From positions 372,001 through 436,000 of the forward strand of contig NZ_JAHQZS010000001.1 of NCBI RefSeq assembly GCF_019061145.1: a DNA stretch of 64,000 bases. The letters run 5' to 3'. The DNA comes from Anianabacter salinae. Lineage in GTDB: Bacteria; Pseudomonadota; Alphaproteobacteria; Rhodobacterales; Rhodobacteraceae. Positions 1 to 7,719 of this stretch are shown here, one piece after another. The translations under genes were made by a program, and so were the position numbers. Positions within the stretch are counted from its first letter, which is position 1. Each line of letters starts with the position of its first letter. A model generated the notes under the pieces. The model made no database searches, had not been told where the DNA came from, and was given only the letters and a program-made list of their open reading frames with translations.

Positions 1-226
1 TCTGCGCGGTTGCGCGGTAACGCGGATCGGCGACAAGCAGCGCCCAGACCAGCCCAAGCGTCGTTCCCGCAAGTGTCAGCGCCGACAACCGCAGCCGTGC
101 CCGCCACAGGGTCGCGAACATCGCGGTGAAATCGATGATGTCGCCCCGCGCGGTGTGAGGGTCGTCCGGCCGCGTGCGCAGAATGTCGAACAGCGGGCTG
201 CGCAGCCCCGGGACCGGTGCGTTCAT
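1..226 (-). CDS. Chain-length determinant / exopolysaccharide transport protein, N-terminal fragment (Wzz/ExoP type)
   Basis: Only the first 75 codons lie in the window; the gene continues past base 1. The start is ATG at 226-224, preceded by an AAAGGG ribosome site. After a short leader the protein reads GDIIDFTAMFATLWRARLR, then a hydrophobic stretch (about residues 45-64) and a DPRYRATA motif. This is the usual opening of Wzz-domain polysaccharide copolymerases: a cytoplasmic juxtamembrane segment, the first membrane helix, then a PxYxA motif. The family sets polymer length and works with the Wzy polymerase in the inner membrane. It is divergent from the ExoY-like transferase at 339 and so probably shares its promoter region. 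Whether a C-terminal tyrosine kinase is present cannot be seen. Confidence 0.75.
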   Translation of the reverse strand, partial: MNAPVPGLRSPLFDILRTRPDDPHTARGDIIDFTAMFATLWRARLRLSALTLAGTTLGLVWALLVADPRYRATAQ

Positions 227-338
227 GCGATGCCCTTTCCATAGAAACCGACGCATTGCGCCGACACTAGCCCCGACAAATGGAGCCTTCCTTAACCGCG
301 CTTCGCCATGATGCCCCGACCACAAAGGAGCATCCGCG

Positions 339-1007
339 ATGAAGCATGTGTTCTTCGAAGACGAAGCGCTGGCGCTTGACCGGCGAGACCGCGCGATGCG
401 GTATCGAGACGGCTGGAAGCGGGTCATGGATATGGCGGGTGCGCTGATGCTCGCGCTGCTGGCGGGGCCGCTTGTCGCCGTGCTGTGGTGCGTTGTGCGG
501 CTTGATGGCGGGCCGGGGTTCTTTGCGCACCGCCGGGTCGGGCTGGGCGGGCGGTCGTTTCGGTGCTGGAAGTTGCGCACGATGTGCCCCGACGCTGAAA
601 CGGTGCTGCGGGCGCATCTTCTGGCAGATCCCGATGCGGCGCGAGAATGGGCGACGACGTACAAGCTGGCCCGCGACCCCAGGGTCACACGGATCGGCGG
701 GATCCTGCGGCGCAGCAGCCTTGATGAACTGCCCCAACTCTGGAACGTGCTGTGCGGCGAGATGAGCCTTGTCGGCCCGCGCCCCGTTCCGCCAGGGGAA
801 CTCGGGGCTTACGGCGGCGCGGTCTGGGCCTATACGTCCTGCCGTCCCGGCATCACAGGGCTGTGGCAGGTGTCGGGGCGCAATGCGACCAGCTACAGCG
901 ACCGCGTGCGGCTCGATATTCGCTACTTGTGGCGGATGGGGGCCTGGCGCGATCTGGCTATCCTGGCCCGCACCCCGCGCGAGATCCTGCGCCGGTCCGG
1001 GCGCTAG
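339..1007 (+). CDS. exoY: Undecaprenyl-phosphate sugar phosphotransferase (ExoY-like, exopolysaccharide priming)
   Basis: A 222-residue bacterial sugar transferase. The family moves a sugar-1-phosphate (often Gal or Glc) from UDP-sugar to undecaprenyl phosphate, the first step of polymer assembly. One N-terminal hydrophobic segment lies at about residues 30-50. It is followed by the family signatures: HRRVGLGGRSFRCWKLRTM, RRSSLDELPQLWNVLCGEMS, VGPRPVPP and GITGLWQVSGRN. Length matches the short ExoY/WbaP catalytic core, without the extra N-terminal helices of full PHPT enzymes. An AAAGGAG ribosome site sits 8 nt before the ATG. It ends 10 bp from the convergent flippase gene. The actual sugar transferred cannot be read from sequence. 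Confidence 0.9.
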   Translation: MKHVFFEDEALALDRRDRAMRYRDGWKRVMDMAGALMLALLAGPLVAVLWCVVRLDGGPGFFAHRRVGLGGRSFRCWKLRTMCPDAETVLRAHLLADPDAAREWATTYKLARDPRVTRIGGILRRSSLDELPQLWNVLCGEMSLVGPRPVPPGELGAYGGAVWAYTSCRPGITGLWQVSGRNATSYSDRVRLDIRYLWRMGAWRDLAILARTPREILRRSGR

Positions 1008-1017
1008 GACCGAGGGT

Positions 1018-2166
1018 TCAGGCCGCCAAGAGGTGCCGCGCGATCAGGTGCCGGGCCGCCACCGTGTGACACAGCAGGGACGCCCCGAACGCCGCGGCAA
1101 GCGGGGCCGCACCGGCGGTTGCGGCACAGGAGGCGGCGAGCCCAGCAAGCGGAAGCGAGACACACAAGAGGCCAAGATGCCGCCTCTCCTGTCCCGTCAT
1201 CGCAAGTGCGAGGCCTGCAGCCCCGGCAACGGCGGGTGACGTGAAGGCGGCCACAAGGACGAAATAGACCGGGGGCACATCGACCGAAGTCACAGGCAGA
1301 AGCGCGACGCCGAGACAGGCCAACAGCACCCCAGCGGCGACCGACCAGCGCCGGTAGGACGCGTCGGCGGCCGCGATGGCCGCGCGCAGATCGGGCGGCG
1401 CCGCGCGTGCAACCCTCGGTGCGTGGATCAACCGCACGGCATCCTGCGCCAGTGTGACCACCGCGGCGACGCGCCGGGCGGCCAGGTAGACGGCAAGCTG
1501 CGCTGGCGGCAGCAGGGCGCCCGCGGCCAGAACGTCGATCTGGGACAGCAACAGCCATCCGGTCTGCGCGCCCCACATCGCGTTCGCCGGGGGCAACGCC
1601 CCCGCAAGACAAGGGCTCGGCGCTGCCGCAAAGGCCACTCCCGTGCACAGAACTTGCGCCGCGACGCAGGCGGCAAGTGCTAGGCCGGGATCGCCGGTCA
1701 GGCCGAGGGCCGCCGCCGCCAGGACCAAAGACAGAACGGGGCGCCCGCAGCCAGTGACCGCCACCGCAAGACAGGTGCGGCCGTCCGCGCGCAGGACGGC
1801 AGCGGCAAGATTTCCGGCACCCGACGACGCGGCAGCGGCGCACAAGGCGACGGCCTCGATCCGCCCCAGTGGAACCAAAGCCATTTCCGCCGCCAGCAGG
1901 ACCAGCCCGCAAAGCCCTAGCAAAGGTCCCATCCCGCGCCGCAGCCCTGCGCTGAGGGCCGCAGGGGCGCCGCCGGGATCGCGGCTTGCCTCGCGCAGGA
2001 TGACCTGGGCGGTCCCGGCGCTGACCAGTGCGGCGCCGAGGCCCGCCAGTGACAGGACCAGCAGAACCCGCCCAAGATCTGTAGCAGGCAGGGTCGCGGC
2101 CAGCAGCGCCGTCAGCGCAAGCTGCGCCGCCGCGCCGCCCAGACGCAGGGCAAGCACCGTTTTCAC
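1018..2166 (-). CDS. Polysaccharide flippase-like membrane protein (Wzx/MOP family)
   Basis: A 382-residue, highly hydrophobic protein with about 10-12 predicted membrane segments and few charged loops, in the place where a Wzx lipid-linked oligosaccharide flippase is expected. I chose the GTG start at 2166: the upstream gene stops at 2165-2163, giving a GTGA overlap, and GAGGGG precedes it. A longer frame opening at 2205 would add 13 residues lying inside the neighbour. Sequence motifs are weak, so the call rests on hydrophobicity, length and context (last gene of a translationally coupled exopolysaccharide operon). It could be another kind of polytopic exporter. Confidence 0.6.
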   Translation of the reverse strand: MKTVLALRLGGAAAQLALTALLAATLPATDLGRVLLVLSLAGLGAALVSAGTAQVILREASRDPGGAPAALSAGLRRGMGPLLGLCGLVLLAAEMALVPLGRIEAVALCAAAASSGAGNLAAAVLRADGRTCLAVAVTGCGRPVLSLVLAAAALGLTGDPGLALAACVAAQVLCTGVAFAAAPSPCLAGALPPANAMWGAQTGWLLLSQIDVLAAGALLPPAQLAVYLAARRVAAVVTLAQDAVRLIHAPRVARAAPPDLRAAIAAADASYRRWSVAAGVLLACLGVALLPVTSVDVPPVYFVLVAAFTSPAVAGAAGLALAMTGQERRHLGLLCVSLPLAGLAASCAATAGAAPLAAAFGASLLCHTVAARHLIARHLLAA

Positions 2167-3386
2167 CGCGCGCCCCTCGGCCACCGGGCCAGATCCCGCT
2201 CGCACAGAAGACCGGCGGGAAGCGCGAGCCAGATCCAGGCCGTGTAGAGCCCGCGATACCCAAGGATGCCGGTGGCGGCCAGCGCGCTTCCGGCGGCAAG
2301 AAGGGCGATGGCCGCGCGGCCGGGATCAGGCCAGCGGCGCATGGACCGCACCAGGATCGCCCCGGCAAGGCCAAGATGCAGAACGGCAGGCCAGCCTTCC
2401 TCGAAGATGCGGCCGATGACCTGCGAATTCACCCCGTCCGGCAGCGCGCCGAAGGACAAGCCAAGCGTTCGCGCCGTCTCATAGGCGTAGCGGGCGATCT
2501 CGTGGTTCTGTCCGATGCCGACGCCGAACAGATCGCCCGTCGCCAGCACCGACACCCCGCCCAGCATGGAGGCAAGGCGCATCGCCCCCGACCGTTCGGC
2601 GGATGCACTGGCCAGCCGTTCCACGTACACCGTCTCGACATAGGCGATCAGCAGCACGGCCATGGCACAGACACAGATCAACATGAGGGTCAGGGCATTG
2701 GCCGAGGCCCTTGTCGCGATGACCAGCGCGAGCACCAGAGTGACGGGCAACAGTACGATCACGCCGGTCGAGCGGGTCAGCACCAGCGTTGCCGCCAGCC
2801 CGATGGCCAGCGGCAGGGCGACAAGCCGCGTGCGTTGACGGCTGGCCGGGTGCACCAGGAACGCGGTGGCGATACTGGCGGCAAGGATCGCATGTACGGC
2901 GTAAGTTGATACCTCGGGCATCAACGCAAAGGCCCGTCCGTATTGCGCGGGCAGGCGAAAGGCAAAGTTGTCCCGAAAGTCCAGCGTCTCGCTGCCCAGC
3001 ACGATCTGCGCGGCGAACAACAGCCCCGACGCGGCAGCGCCCAGCGAGAACCCCAGCAGGAACCCGGCCCGCGCGCCCGAATGCCCCGCAGCGATCGCAA
3101 GACCGAGAACGAAGGGAAATGCGAACCACAGCGTCCACACCAGGGTGATCGGGTCTGCGGGGCTGAAGGCGGCGCTTGCCAGCACCGACAGCATCCCGGT
3201 GCCCAGGACCGGCAATAACAGTGGCGGCAGGCGCCGCAGGTACATCGCCGCCAGCAGCAGGCCGAACGGTGCCAACAGGTCGAGAGGCTGCAAGGGAAGT
3301 CGCAAGCCGGGAACAGCGATCGCGGGACACCAGAGAAATAGTCCGGCCGCAAGCGCCCAAAGCTGCGCAAGGCCGACGCGGCGCAT
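2163..3386 (-). CDS. O-antigen ligase/polymerase-like membrane protein (Wzy-type)
   Basis: A 407-residue polytopic membrane protein with about 11-12 hydrophobic helices. A long polar loop in the second half contains FGVGIGQNHEIA and YETARTLG, resembling the periplasmic loop with the [FG]xGxGxxx motif of the Wzy/WaaL/RfaL family. Such proteins polymerise repeat units on the periplasmic face of the inner membrane. The start at 3386 shares one base with the upstream stop (TGATG), so translation is probably coupled. A longer frame running to 3554 lies inside the glycosyltransferase gene and was not used. Context (flippase, priming transferase, Wzz) favours polymerase over ligase. Confidence 0.7.
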   Translation of the reverse strand: MRRVGLAQLWALAAGLFLWCPAIAVPGLRLPLQPLDLLAPFGLLLAAMYLRRLPPLLLPVLGTGMLSVLASAAFSPADPITLVWTLWFAFPFVLGLAIAAGHSGARAGFLLGFSLGAAASGLLFAAQIVLGSETLDFRDNFAFRLPAQYGRAFALMPEVSTYAVHAILAASIATAFLVHPASRQRTRLVALPLAIGLAATLVLTRSTGVIVLLPVTLVLALVIATRASANALTLMLICVCAMAVLLIAYVETVYVERLASASAERSGAMRLASMLGGVSVLATGDLFGVGIGQNHEIARYAYETARTLGLSFGALPDGVNSQVIGRIFEEGWPAVLHLGLAGAILVRSMRRWPDPGRAAIALLAAGSALAATGILGYRGLYTAWIWLALPAGLLCERDLARWPRGAR

Positions 3387-4459
3387 CAGCCTGCAGGTTC
3401 CAGGCAGGGCGCAAGTGCCTCGATGATTTCCGCCTCGAACCGCATGGACCGTTCCAGAACGTGCCCTGCCTGCAGCGCCTTGAGCGTCGCCGCGCGCCCT
3501 GCATCCGGCATCGTGAAGACGCGCCTTGCCGCCGTGACGGCGCCGCGATGGCACCGAAACCGAAGGGCGTGATCGGGCACCAGTTCGGTGATGCCGCCGC
3601 CATCAAAGACCACAGGGACGACGCCCGCCAGGATCATCTCGGCGGCGGCAATCCCGAAGTGTTCGTGCCGATAACAATGAAGGCCAAGCGTCGCCTCTGC
3701 CAGCGCGCGCAGTCGGGTCGCGTCATCCGCGTCCGGCAAGAGGCGCACGAACGGCATGTCGTGTGTGAGGGCGCGAAGGTGGCGCAGATGCACGGCGTCG
3801 CTGCGCCCGACGATGTCGAGCGTCACGTCTATGCCACCCCGGTGCAAGTCCTGCGCGATGCGGATCGCCTCGTCATGGCGCTTGTTCGGGACAAGCCGAC
3901 CGAGGCTGACGATGCGCCCGGGAACCCGGGCGATGGCCGGAACGGGCCGGGCCCGGACAGGCGGATAGACGACGCGGCCGCAGGTTTGCGCCCTGCCTAG
4001 CGTCCAATCGGAATTTGTGATCGTCAGTGCCGGGTTCGTGCGCCGCCGACCCGCCACGACAATCCCGAGTACGGTGTTCAACCGTTTCAGCCCCCTGTGG
4101 ATCGGTCCCCGCCCTGCGCAACCGATGGTGTCGAGATGGTCCCTGCGCAGGGATCGAAGCGATGGCGCATGCCGGATTTCGACCCGGGGCACAGGACAAT
4201 CGGGCCCTTCGCCAAAGCCGAAGATGACCAGATCATGCGTCCCTGCGATCTGCCGGGCCGCACGGGCGACCAGCGCATGTTTCATCAGCGTCAGCCGTGA
4301 CAGCCCGGGTATCCACGTCGCCGCGCCAAGGGACAGGTCGTGGATGTCCAGCATCCGCACGCTGTGCCCCGCCGTCCGCAATGCCCCGCCAAGCGCATGG
4401 ACATAATCCTCTGCTCCGCCGCCCGCGCGCAGGTCGGGGTGGCAGACAAGCACCTTCAC
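3386..4459 (-). CDS. Glycosyltransferase family 4 (group 1)
   Basis: A 357-residue GT-B glycosyltransferase predicted to add a sugar to the lipid-linked repeat unit in the cytoplasm. The N-terminus reads MKVLVCHPDLRAGGGAEDYV, a typical acceptor-domain Rossmann strand with a glycine loop. The C-terminal half has IVSLGRLVPNKRHDEAI and the donor-site region HEHFGIAAAEMILAGVVPVV, the EX7E-like element of GT4 enzymes. The GTG start at 4459 overlaps the stop of the upstream sulfotransferase (GTGA). A frame reaching to 5065 would overlap that gene for 600 bases and is rejected. Donor and acceptor sugars are unknown. Confidence 0.85.
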   Translation of the reverse strand: MKVLVCHPDLRAGGGAEDYVHALGGALRTAGHSVRMLDIHDLSLGAATWIPGLSRLTLMKHALVARAARQIAGTHDLVIFGFGEGPDCPVPRVEIRHAPSLRSLRRDHLDTIGCAGRGPIHRGLKRLNTVLGIVVAGRRRTNPALTITNSDWTLGRAQTCGRVVYPPVRARPVPAIARVPGRIVSLGRLVPNKRHDEAIRIAQDLHRGGIDVTLDIVGRSDAVHLRHLRALTHDMPFVRLLPDADDATRLRALAEATLGLHCYRHEHFGIAAAEMILAGVVPVVFDGGGITELVPDHALRFRCHRGAVTAARRVFTMPDAGRAATLKALQAGHVLERSMRFEAEIIEALAPCLEPAG

Positions 4460-5346
4460 GCGGCGCACCTGCGCTGGGCGTCGCCCAATGCGCGGCGCAA
4501 AAGCGCGACCTCTGCCTCGTGGATCGGGCCGGGGTGATCGTGAAACATCATCCGGCGCAGGACAGGCTTGGCCCGCCGGGGCAGGCTGCGCCGCAACCGG
4601 GTCTTGAGCCCGCTCTGGAACAGCCAGGTGTTGAGCGCGGGAAACCGCGGGGCAACGCCTGCATTGCGGGCAAGCCGGGTGCGGTCGAACAGGGTCTCGT
4701 CGATGTCGAGGAACGCCGCGATCCGGGCCAGCATCGCGGCCGGATCGCTCGACAGATCCTCGAACCGCAGGGCCAGATGCCGGGGCCCGAACAGCCTTGC
4801 CACCAGGGCGACCTTGTCGTCCTGCAGCGAGGGCCGCAGCAGGTAGCACGCACCGGGCGGAAGCGCGCCGGAGCGTTCGAGCGCAAGCTCGTCCTCCAGC
4901 GATCCCGTGGCGCGGCCCGTCCGCCGGGCGAGCCGAAAATGCGACAGGGCCCGCCCCAGCGGATCGCGGGTCAGCGTGATCGCCCGCGCGCCGGGATGGG
5001 CCGCCGCCAGCGCCGCGACCGCCGAGGGCGACGCAAGATAGCTGGTCGACGCATCGAGAGCCCAAGGCGCCGAGGCTGGACCATACAGCGCTGCATACTG
5101 TCCCGGATCACGGAACACGGCGAACTGCACGCGCGGCGGGGACGGGCGGGACAGGAAACGGGCAGGGTCGATGTCGTTCAGGTGCGACGCGGCCACATAA
5201 GTTGCCGGGAAATCCCGGGCGGAATAATGGTTCGGCTCCTTCACGCCGGGCGTCCAGACATCGGGATGGCTGTCGAGCCAGGTGAAAACCTGGGTCGAGC
5301 CAGCACGCGGGGCCGCCAAGAGGAACAGGTTCGGCGCCCCGGTCAT
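4456..5346 (-). CDS. Sulfotransferase (PAPS-dependent), exopolysaccharide cluster
   Basis: A 296-residue sulfotransferase. The N-terminus has the 5'-phosphosulfate loop in LLAAPRAGSTQVFTWLDSHP (about residues 9-28). Further on, ITLTRDPLGRALSHFR is the 3'-phosphate-binding motif, with the conserved Arg and Ser contacts of PAPS. KEPNHYSARDF resembles the KEP(x)FF element of sulfotransferase-3 type proteins. The ATG at 5346 overlaps the glycosyltransferase stop (ATGA), so it is translated as part of the same operon. It likely transfers sulfate from PAPS to a sugar of the polymer; the acceptor is inferred from context only. Confidence 0.82.
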   Translation of the reverse strand: MTGAPNLFLLAAPRAGSTQVFTWLDSHPDVWTPGVKEPNHYSARDFPATYVAASHLNDIDPARFLSRPSPPRVQFAVFRDPGQYAALYGPASAPWALDASTSYLASPSAVAALAAAHPGARAITLTRDPLGRALSHFRLARRTGRATGSLEDELALERSGALPPGACYLLRPSLQDDKVALVARLFGPRHLALRFEDLSSDPAAMLARIAAFLDIDETLFDRTRLARNAGVAPRFPALNTWLFQSGLKTRLRRSLPRRAKPVLRRMMFHDHPGPIHEAEVALLRRALGDAQRRCAA

Positions 5347-6353
5347 GCCGGCCGTGCCTGCGCCGGAGTGGACGTTCGCCAGCGCGGACCCGACAAGGCG
5401 CCGCGCACGAGGCCGATGGCGAATCCGTGGTGGCTGCTTAGCGCAAGACAGGCCACGCGCAGCACAAGGCGGGGGCTGCCCGATGCGAGGCACGCCGCCG
5501 CTGACAAGGCGGTGACAAGTGCAAGATAAGCGGCGGGGACCAGCGCGGCGATCGGCAGTCCGGCAAGGCCCAGCCCGGTCCCGATACCCGATCCGGCGAC
5601 GGCGAGAAGCGGCAGCATCTGGCGCAGTTGGAGAGGCTGGCGGTGCTTGAGCGCTGTGCGCATCCGCCATTCTCCGTTGCGACGCATCTGCCGGAACAGG
5701 GCCGACGGGCGTGCGCGTGGGATGTAGTGAACCGGCGCCTCGGCGCAGAACCAGGAGCGGCCACCTTGCGCTGTAAGCCGAAGGTCGAACTCAGCATCCT
5801 CATTGGCATCGAAGCCGTCGTCATAGCCGCCCATCGCAAGGAACCGGTCCAGCCGGAACGCCGCATGGTGCCCGTGCCGCGCCCATCCAGACGATCCGCC
5901 GCGCCGGTGCTGCGCGCCGCCATGGCCAAGCCAATGCGTCTGAAGGATAGACGATGCCGTCTGCCATGCATCCCCGCCGACCGCTATAAGGGGCACGACG
6001 ACGCAGTCCGCACCGGTGTCGTTCAACGCGTCCAGCACCGTCCTTGCCCAGCCTTGCGGGTAGCGGGCGTGGGCATCGGCACGGATCATGGCGTCGAAGC
6101 CGTCCCGCCGGGCGATCCGCGCTGCGAGGTTGAGCGCCCGCGCCTGCGAGCGGCCCTTGTTGTCGATCAACCTGACATGCGGCGCTGTCGCGGCGATCCG
6201 GCGGACGATTTCGCGCGTGGCATCGTCGCTTCCGCCGTCCAGGACGTAGATCGGCAGGGCGCTGCCAAGATCCGAAAGCACGGCCTCGATCGTCGATGCC
6301 TCGTTCAGTGCCGGAATGACTATCACGGCGCGCCTGCATGATTTCGCAGCCAT
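5343..6353 (-). CDS. exoA: Glycosyltransferase family 2 (ExoA-like succinoglycan-type)
   Basis: A 336-residue GT-A glycosyltransferase followed by C-terminal membrane helices. VIVIPALNEASTIEAVLSDL starts the nucleotide-binding domain, VLDGGSDDATREIV is the first aspartate motif, and RADAHARYPQGW carries the DxH/DxD-type metal site. GGYDDGFDANEDAEFDLRL matches the ED acid/base region. Two or three hydrophobic helices follow from about residue 245. This arrangement matches ExoA, which extends succinoglycan units from the priming sugar. A GAGGGG site lies upstream of the ATG. First gene of the tightly overlapping five-gene set running down to 1018. Confidence 0.85.
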   Translation of the reverse strand: MAAKSCRRAVIVIPALNEASTIEAVLSDLGSALPIYVLDGGSDDATREIVRRIAATAPHVRLIDNKGRSQARALNLAARIARRDGFDAMIRADAHARYPQGWARTVLDALNDTGADCVVVPLIAVGGDAWQTASSILQTHWLGHGGAQHRRGGSSGWARHGHHAAFRLDRFLAMGGYDDGFDANEDAEFDLRLTAQGGRSWFCAEAPVHYIPRARPSALFRQMRRNGEWRMRTALKHRQPLQLRQMLPLLAVAGSGIGTGLGLAGLPIAALVPAAYLALVTALSAAACLASGSPRLVLRVACLALSSHHGFAIGLVRGALSGPRWRTSTPAQARPA

Positions 6354-6418
6354 TGTTCCACCCCTCGTGGCAAGCTTCTCTGCGCCTGCACTTTAGGGAG
6401 CGATCCCTGAATTGCGCC

Positions 6419-7093
6419 TTAAGCGGCCCGCGCAATTGCCGGGTCCAGAGAAAAATCTGGATAGAATTTGCACAACTCGTCGCGGTAGCGCAGAGCCACG
6501 AGCGCCGTGGTTTCGGCATCGTACCAGTCCTGCCAGTCGATGCGCGGCGCGGCGTTGAGGTGCGGGACGCCCCGGCCGATATCCTGCAGAACACTTGCCG
6601 CGTCCTCGGCCAGATGTTCGAGGCGCAGGATATGCGACACCAGTGGACGCCCGCCCGCGTCACGTGTCCAGGCCGCCACCGAATAGGTGCCGAACCGGCG
6701 CCACCGTTGATGCCTGCGTCCGCCGCCGCCGGGCCCATCCGTCTGCGTGCTGCGCAGCCACTCTGCAAAGCCGGGAACAGGAAGGCCCGCCCGCTGCCGC
6801 ATTCGCCACACCCCGTCTGCGCGCTGGATCATCCGGTAAAGCGAGACCAGCCGTGCATAGGGATTTCTGATCGTGGTGATGCGGGTGTATCCGGCGAATT
6901 CCCACCCGCGCGCGTCGAACACGCGCTTTGCCTCGCGCGGGGGCATGTGCGGATAGAACGGATAAAGTCCACAGGTCTGGCGCCAGGGCACGACAACTTC
7001 TTCCGCGACCGGAGACAGCAGGGCCCGAAGACTTTCAGAGCCGGTCTTGGGATTGGAAAAGACGATAAGCCGCCGCGTATGGGAAATAATCAT
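6419..7093 (-). CDS. Sulfotransferase family protein (second sulfotransferase of the cluster)
   Basis: A 224-residue protein with a short PAPS-binding core. The 5'-phosphosulfate loop is in LIVFSNPKTGSESLRALL (residues 9-26), where the Lys-Thr-Gly pattern is typical of sulfotransferase-2-like families. ITTIRNPYARLVSLYRM is the 3'-phosphate-binding element, with the Arg and Ser in their usual spacing. The remainder is polar and has no signal peptide, so it is probably cytoplasmic. It is only distantly like the sulfotransferase at 4456, which suggests a different acceptor position rather than a duplication. 65 nt separate it from the exoA-like gene downstream. Confidence 0.78.
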   Translation of the reverse strand: MIISHTRRLIVFSNPKTGSESLRALLSPVAEEVVVPWRQTCGLYPFYPHMPPREAKRVFDARGWEFAGYTRITTIRNPYARLVSLYRMIQRADGVWRMRQRAGLPVPGFAEWLRSTQTDGPGGGGRRHQRWRRFGTYSVAAWTRDAGGRPLVSHILRLEHLAEDAASVLQDIGRGVPHLNAAPRIDWQDWYDAETTALVALRYRDELCKFYPDFSLDPAIARAA

Positions 7094-7139
7094 ACGCGGC
7101 AGGCTAGGGCGCCGAAGTTAATCGGGCGTGTTCGTCAGA

Positions 7140-7589
7140 CTACTTTTTGGCGGGTCTTGCGCCGGGCTTGCGGCCGAGGCCGATCTTCTTGGCGGTTGCC
7201 GCGCGCGTCTTGGAATAGTCCGGCGCCACCAGCGGGTAATCCTTGGACAGCTGCCAGCGGTCACGATATTCGGCCGGCGCGAACCCGTGTTCGCTGTTCA
7301 GGTGACGCTTGAGCGTCTTGAACGACTTTCCGCACTCGAGGCAGACGATCGCGTCATTGCGAACGGATTGGTCAATCGGAACCGCCGGAGGCTTCTGAGC
7401 CTCGACCGTCGGTTCTTCCATGAGGGCTGTTTCTTCTGTCTGGCCACCGTCGAGTGACCGAAGCGTTGCATAAACGCTCTTGATCAGGTCGGGCAAGTCC
7501 GCCTGGGACATCTGGTTACGGCTTGCATAGGCCGAAACTATTTCACTCGCCAGGGGAAGGATATCCTGATCGGAATATTCGTTTTCCAT
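7140..7589 (-). CDS. mucR: MucR/Ros family zinc-finger transcriptional regulator
   Basis: A 149-residue MucR/Ros protein. The N-terminal half (EIVSAYASRNQMSQADLPDLI) is the oligomerisation region. A prokaryotic C2H2 zinc finger follows at about residues 83-101: CLEC, nine residues, then His, LNSE, His. The next stretch HGFAPAEYRDRW is the family signature. The C-terminus is basic (KKIGLGRKPGARPAKK), suiting minor-groove binding to AT-rich DNA. MucR proteins control exopolysaccharide synthesis, motility and their own promoter in alphaproteobacteria. Its place in the middle of the polysaccharide locus fits a local as well as a global role. Confidence 0.93.
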   Translation of the reverse strand: MENEYSDQDILPLASEIVSAYASRNQMSQADLPDLIKSVYATLRSLDGGQTEETALMEEPTVEAQKPPAVPIDQSVRNDAIVCLECGKSFKTLKRHLNSEHGFAPAEYRDRWQLSKDYPLVAPDYSKTRAATAKKIGLGRKPGARPAKK

Positions 7590-7719
7590 TGTTCTCTTCT
7601 CATATTTACAGGGGCTGCCTTTTTAGTGCAACGCTTTACTAGATTGTCAAATGGTTTGTAATCTAAATAAGATTATAGGCGAAAAATTACCACCTTGACG
7701 CGAAAGTTGCGGGGCAATC
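7590..7719. promoter_or_regulatory. AT-rich mucR upstream region with dyad
   Basis: A 130-bp gap between ugd and mucR that is strikingly AT-rich for this genome. It contains a perfect dyad at 7659-7675 (TAATCT, 5-nt spacer AAATA, AGATTA) and several T or A runs. MucR proteins bind AT-rich sites and repress their own gene, so this is the likely mucR promoter and autoregulatory site. The assignment is inference; no -35/-10 pair is convincing. Confidence 0.45.

Noticed and set aside
4460-5065. Long N-terminal extension of the GT4 glycosyltransferase
   Set aside because: It lies wholly inside the sulfotransferase gene, and the GTG at 4459 gives the family's normal N-terminus with a GTGA overlap.
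6395-6408. AGGGA-GCGA-TCCCT hairpin between the exoA-like and second sulfotransferase genes
   Set aside because: Short 5-bp arms that are easily found by chance in this composition.
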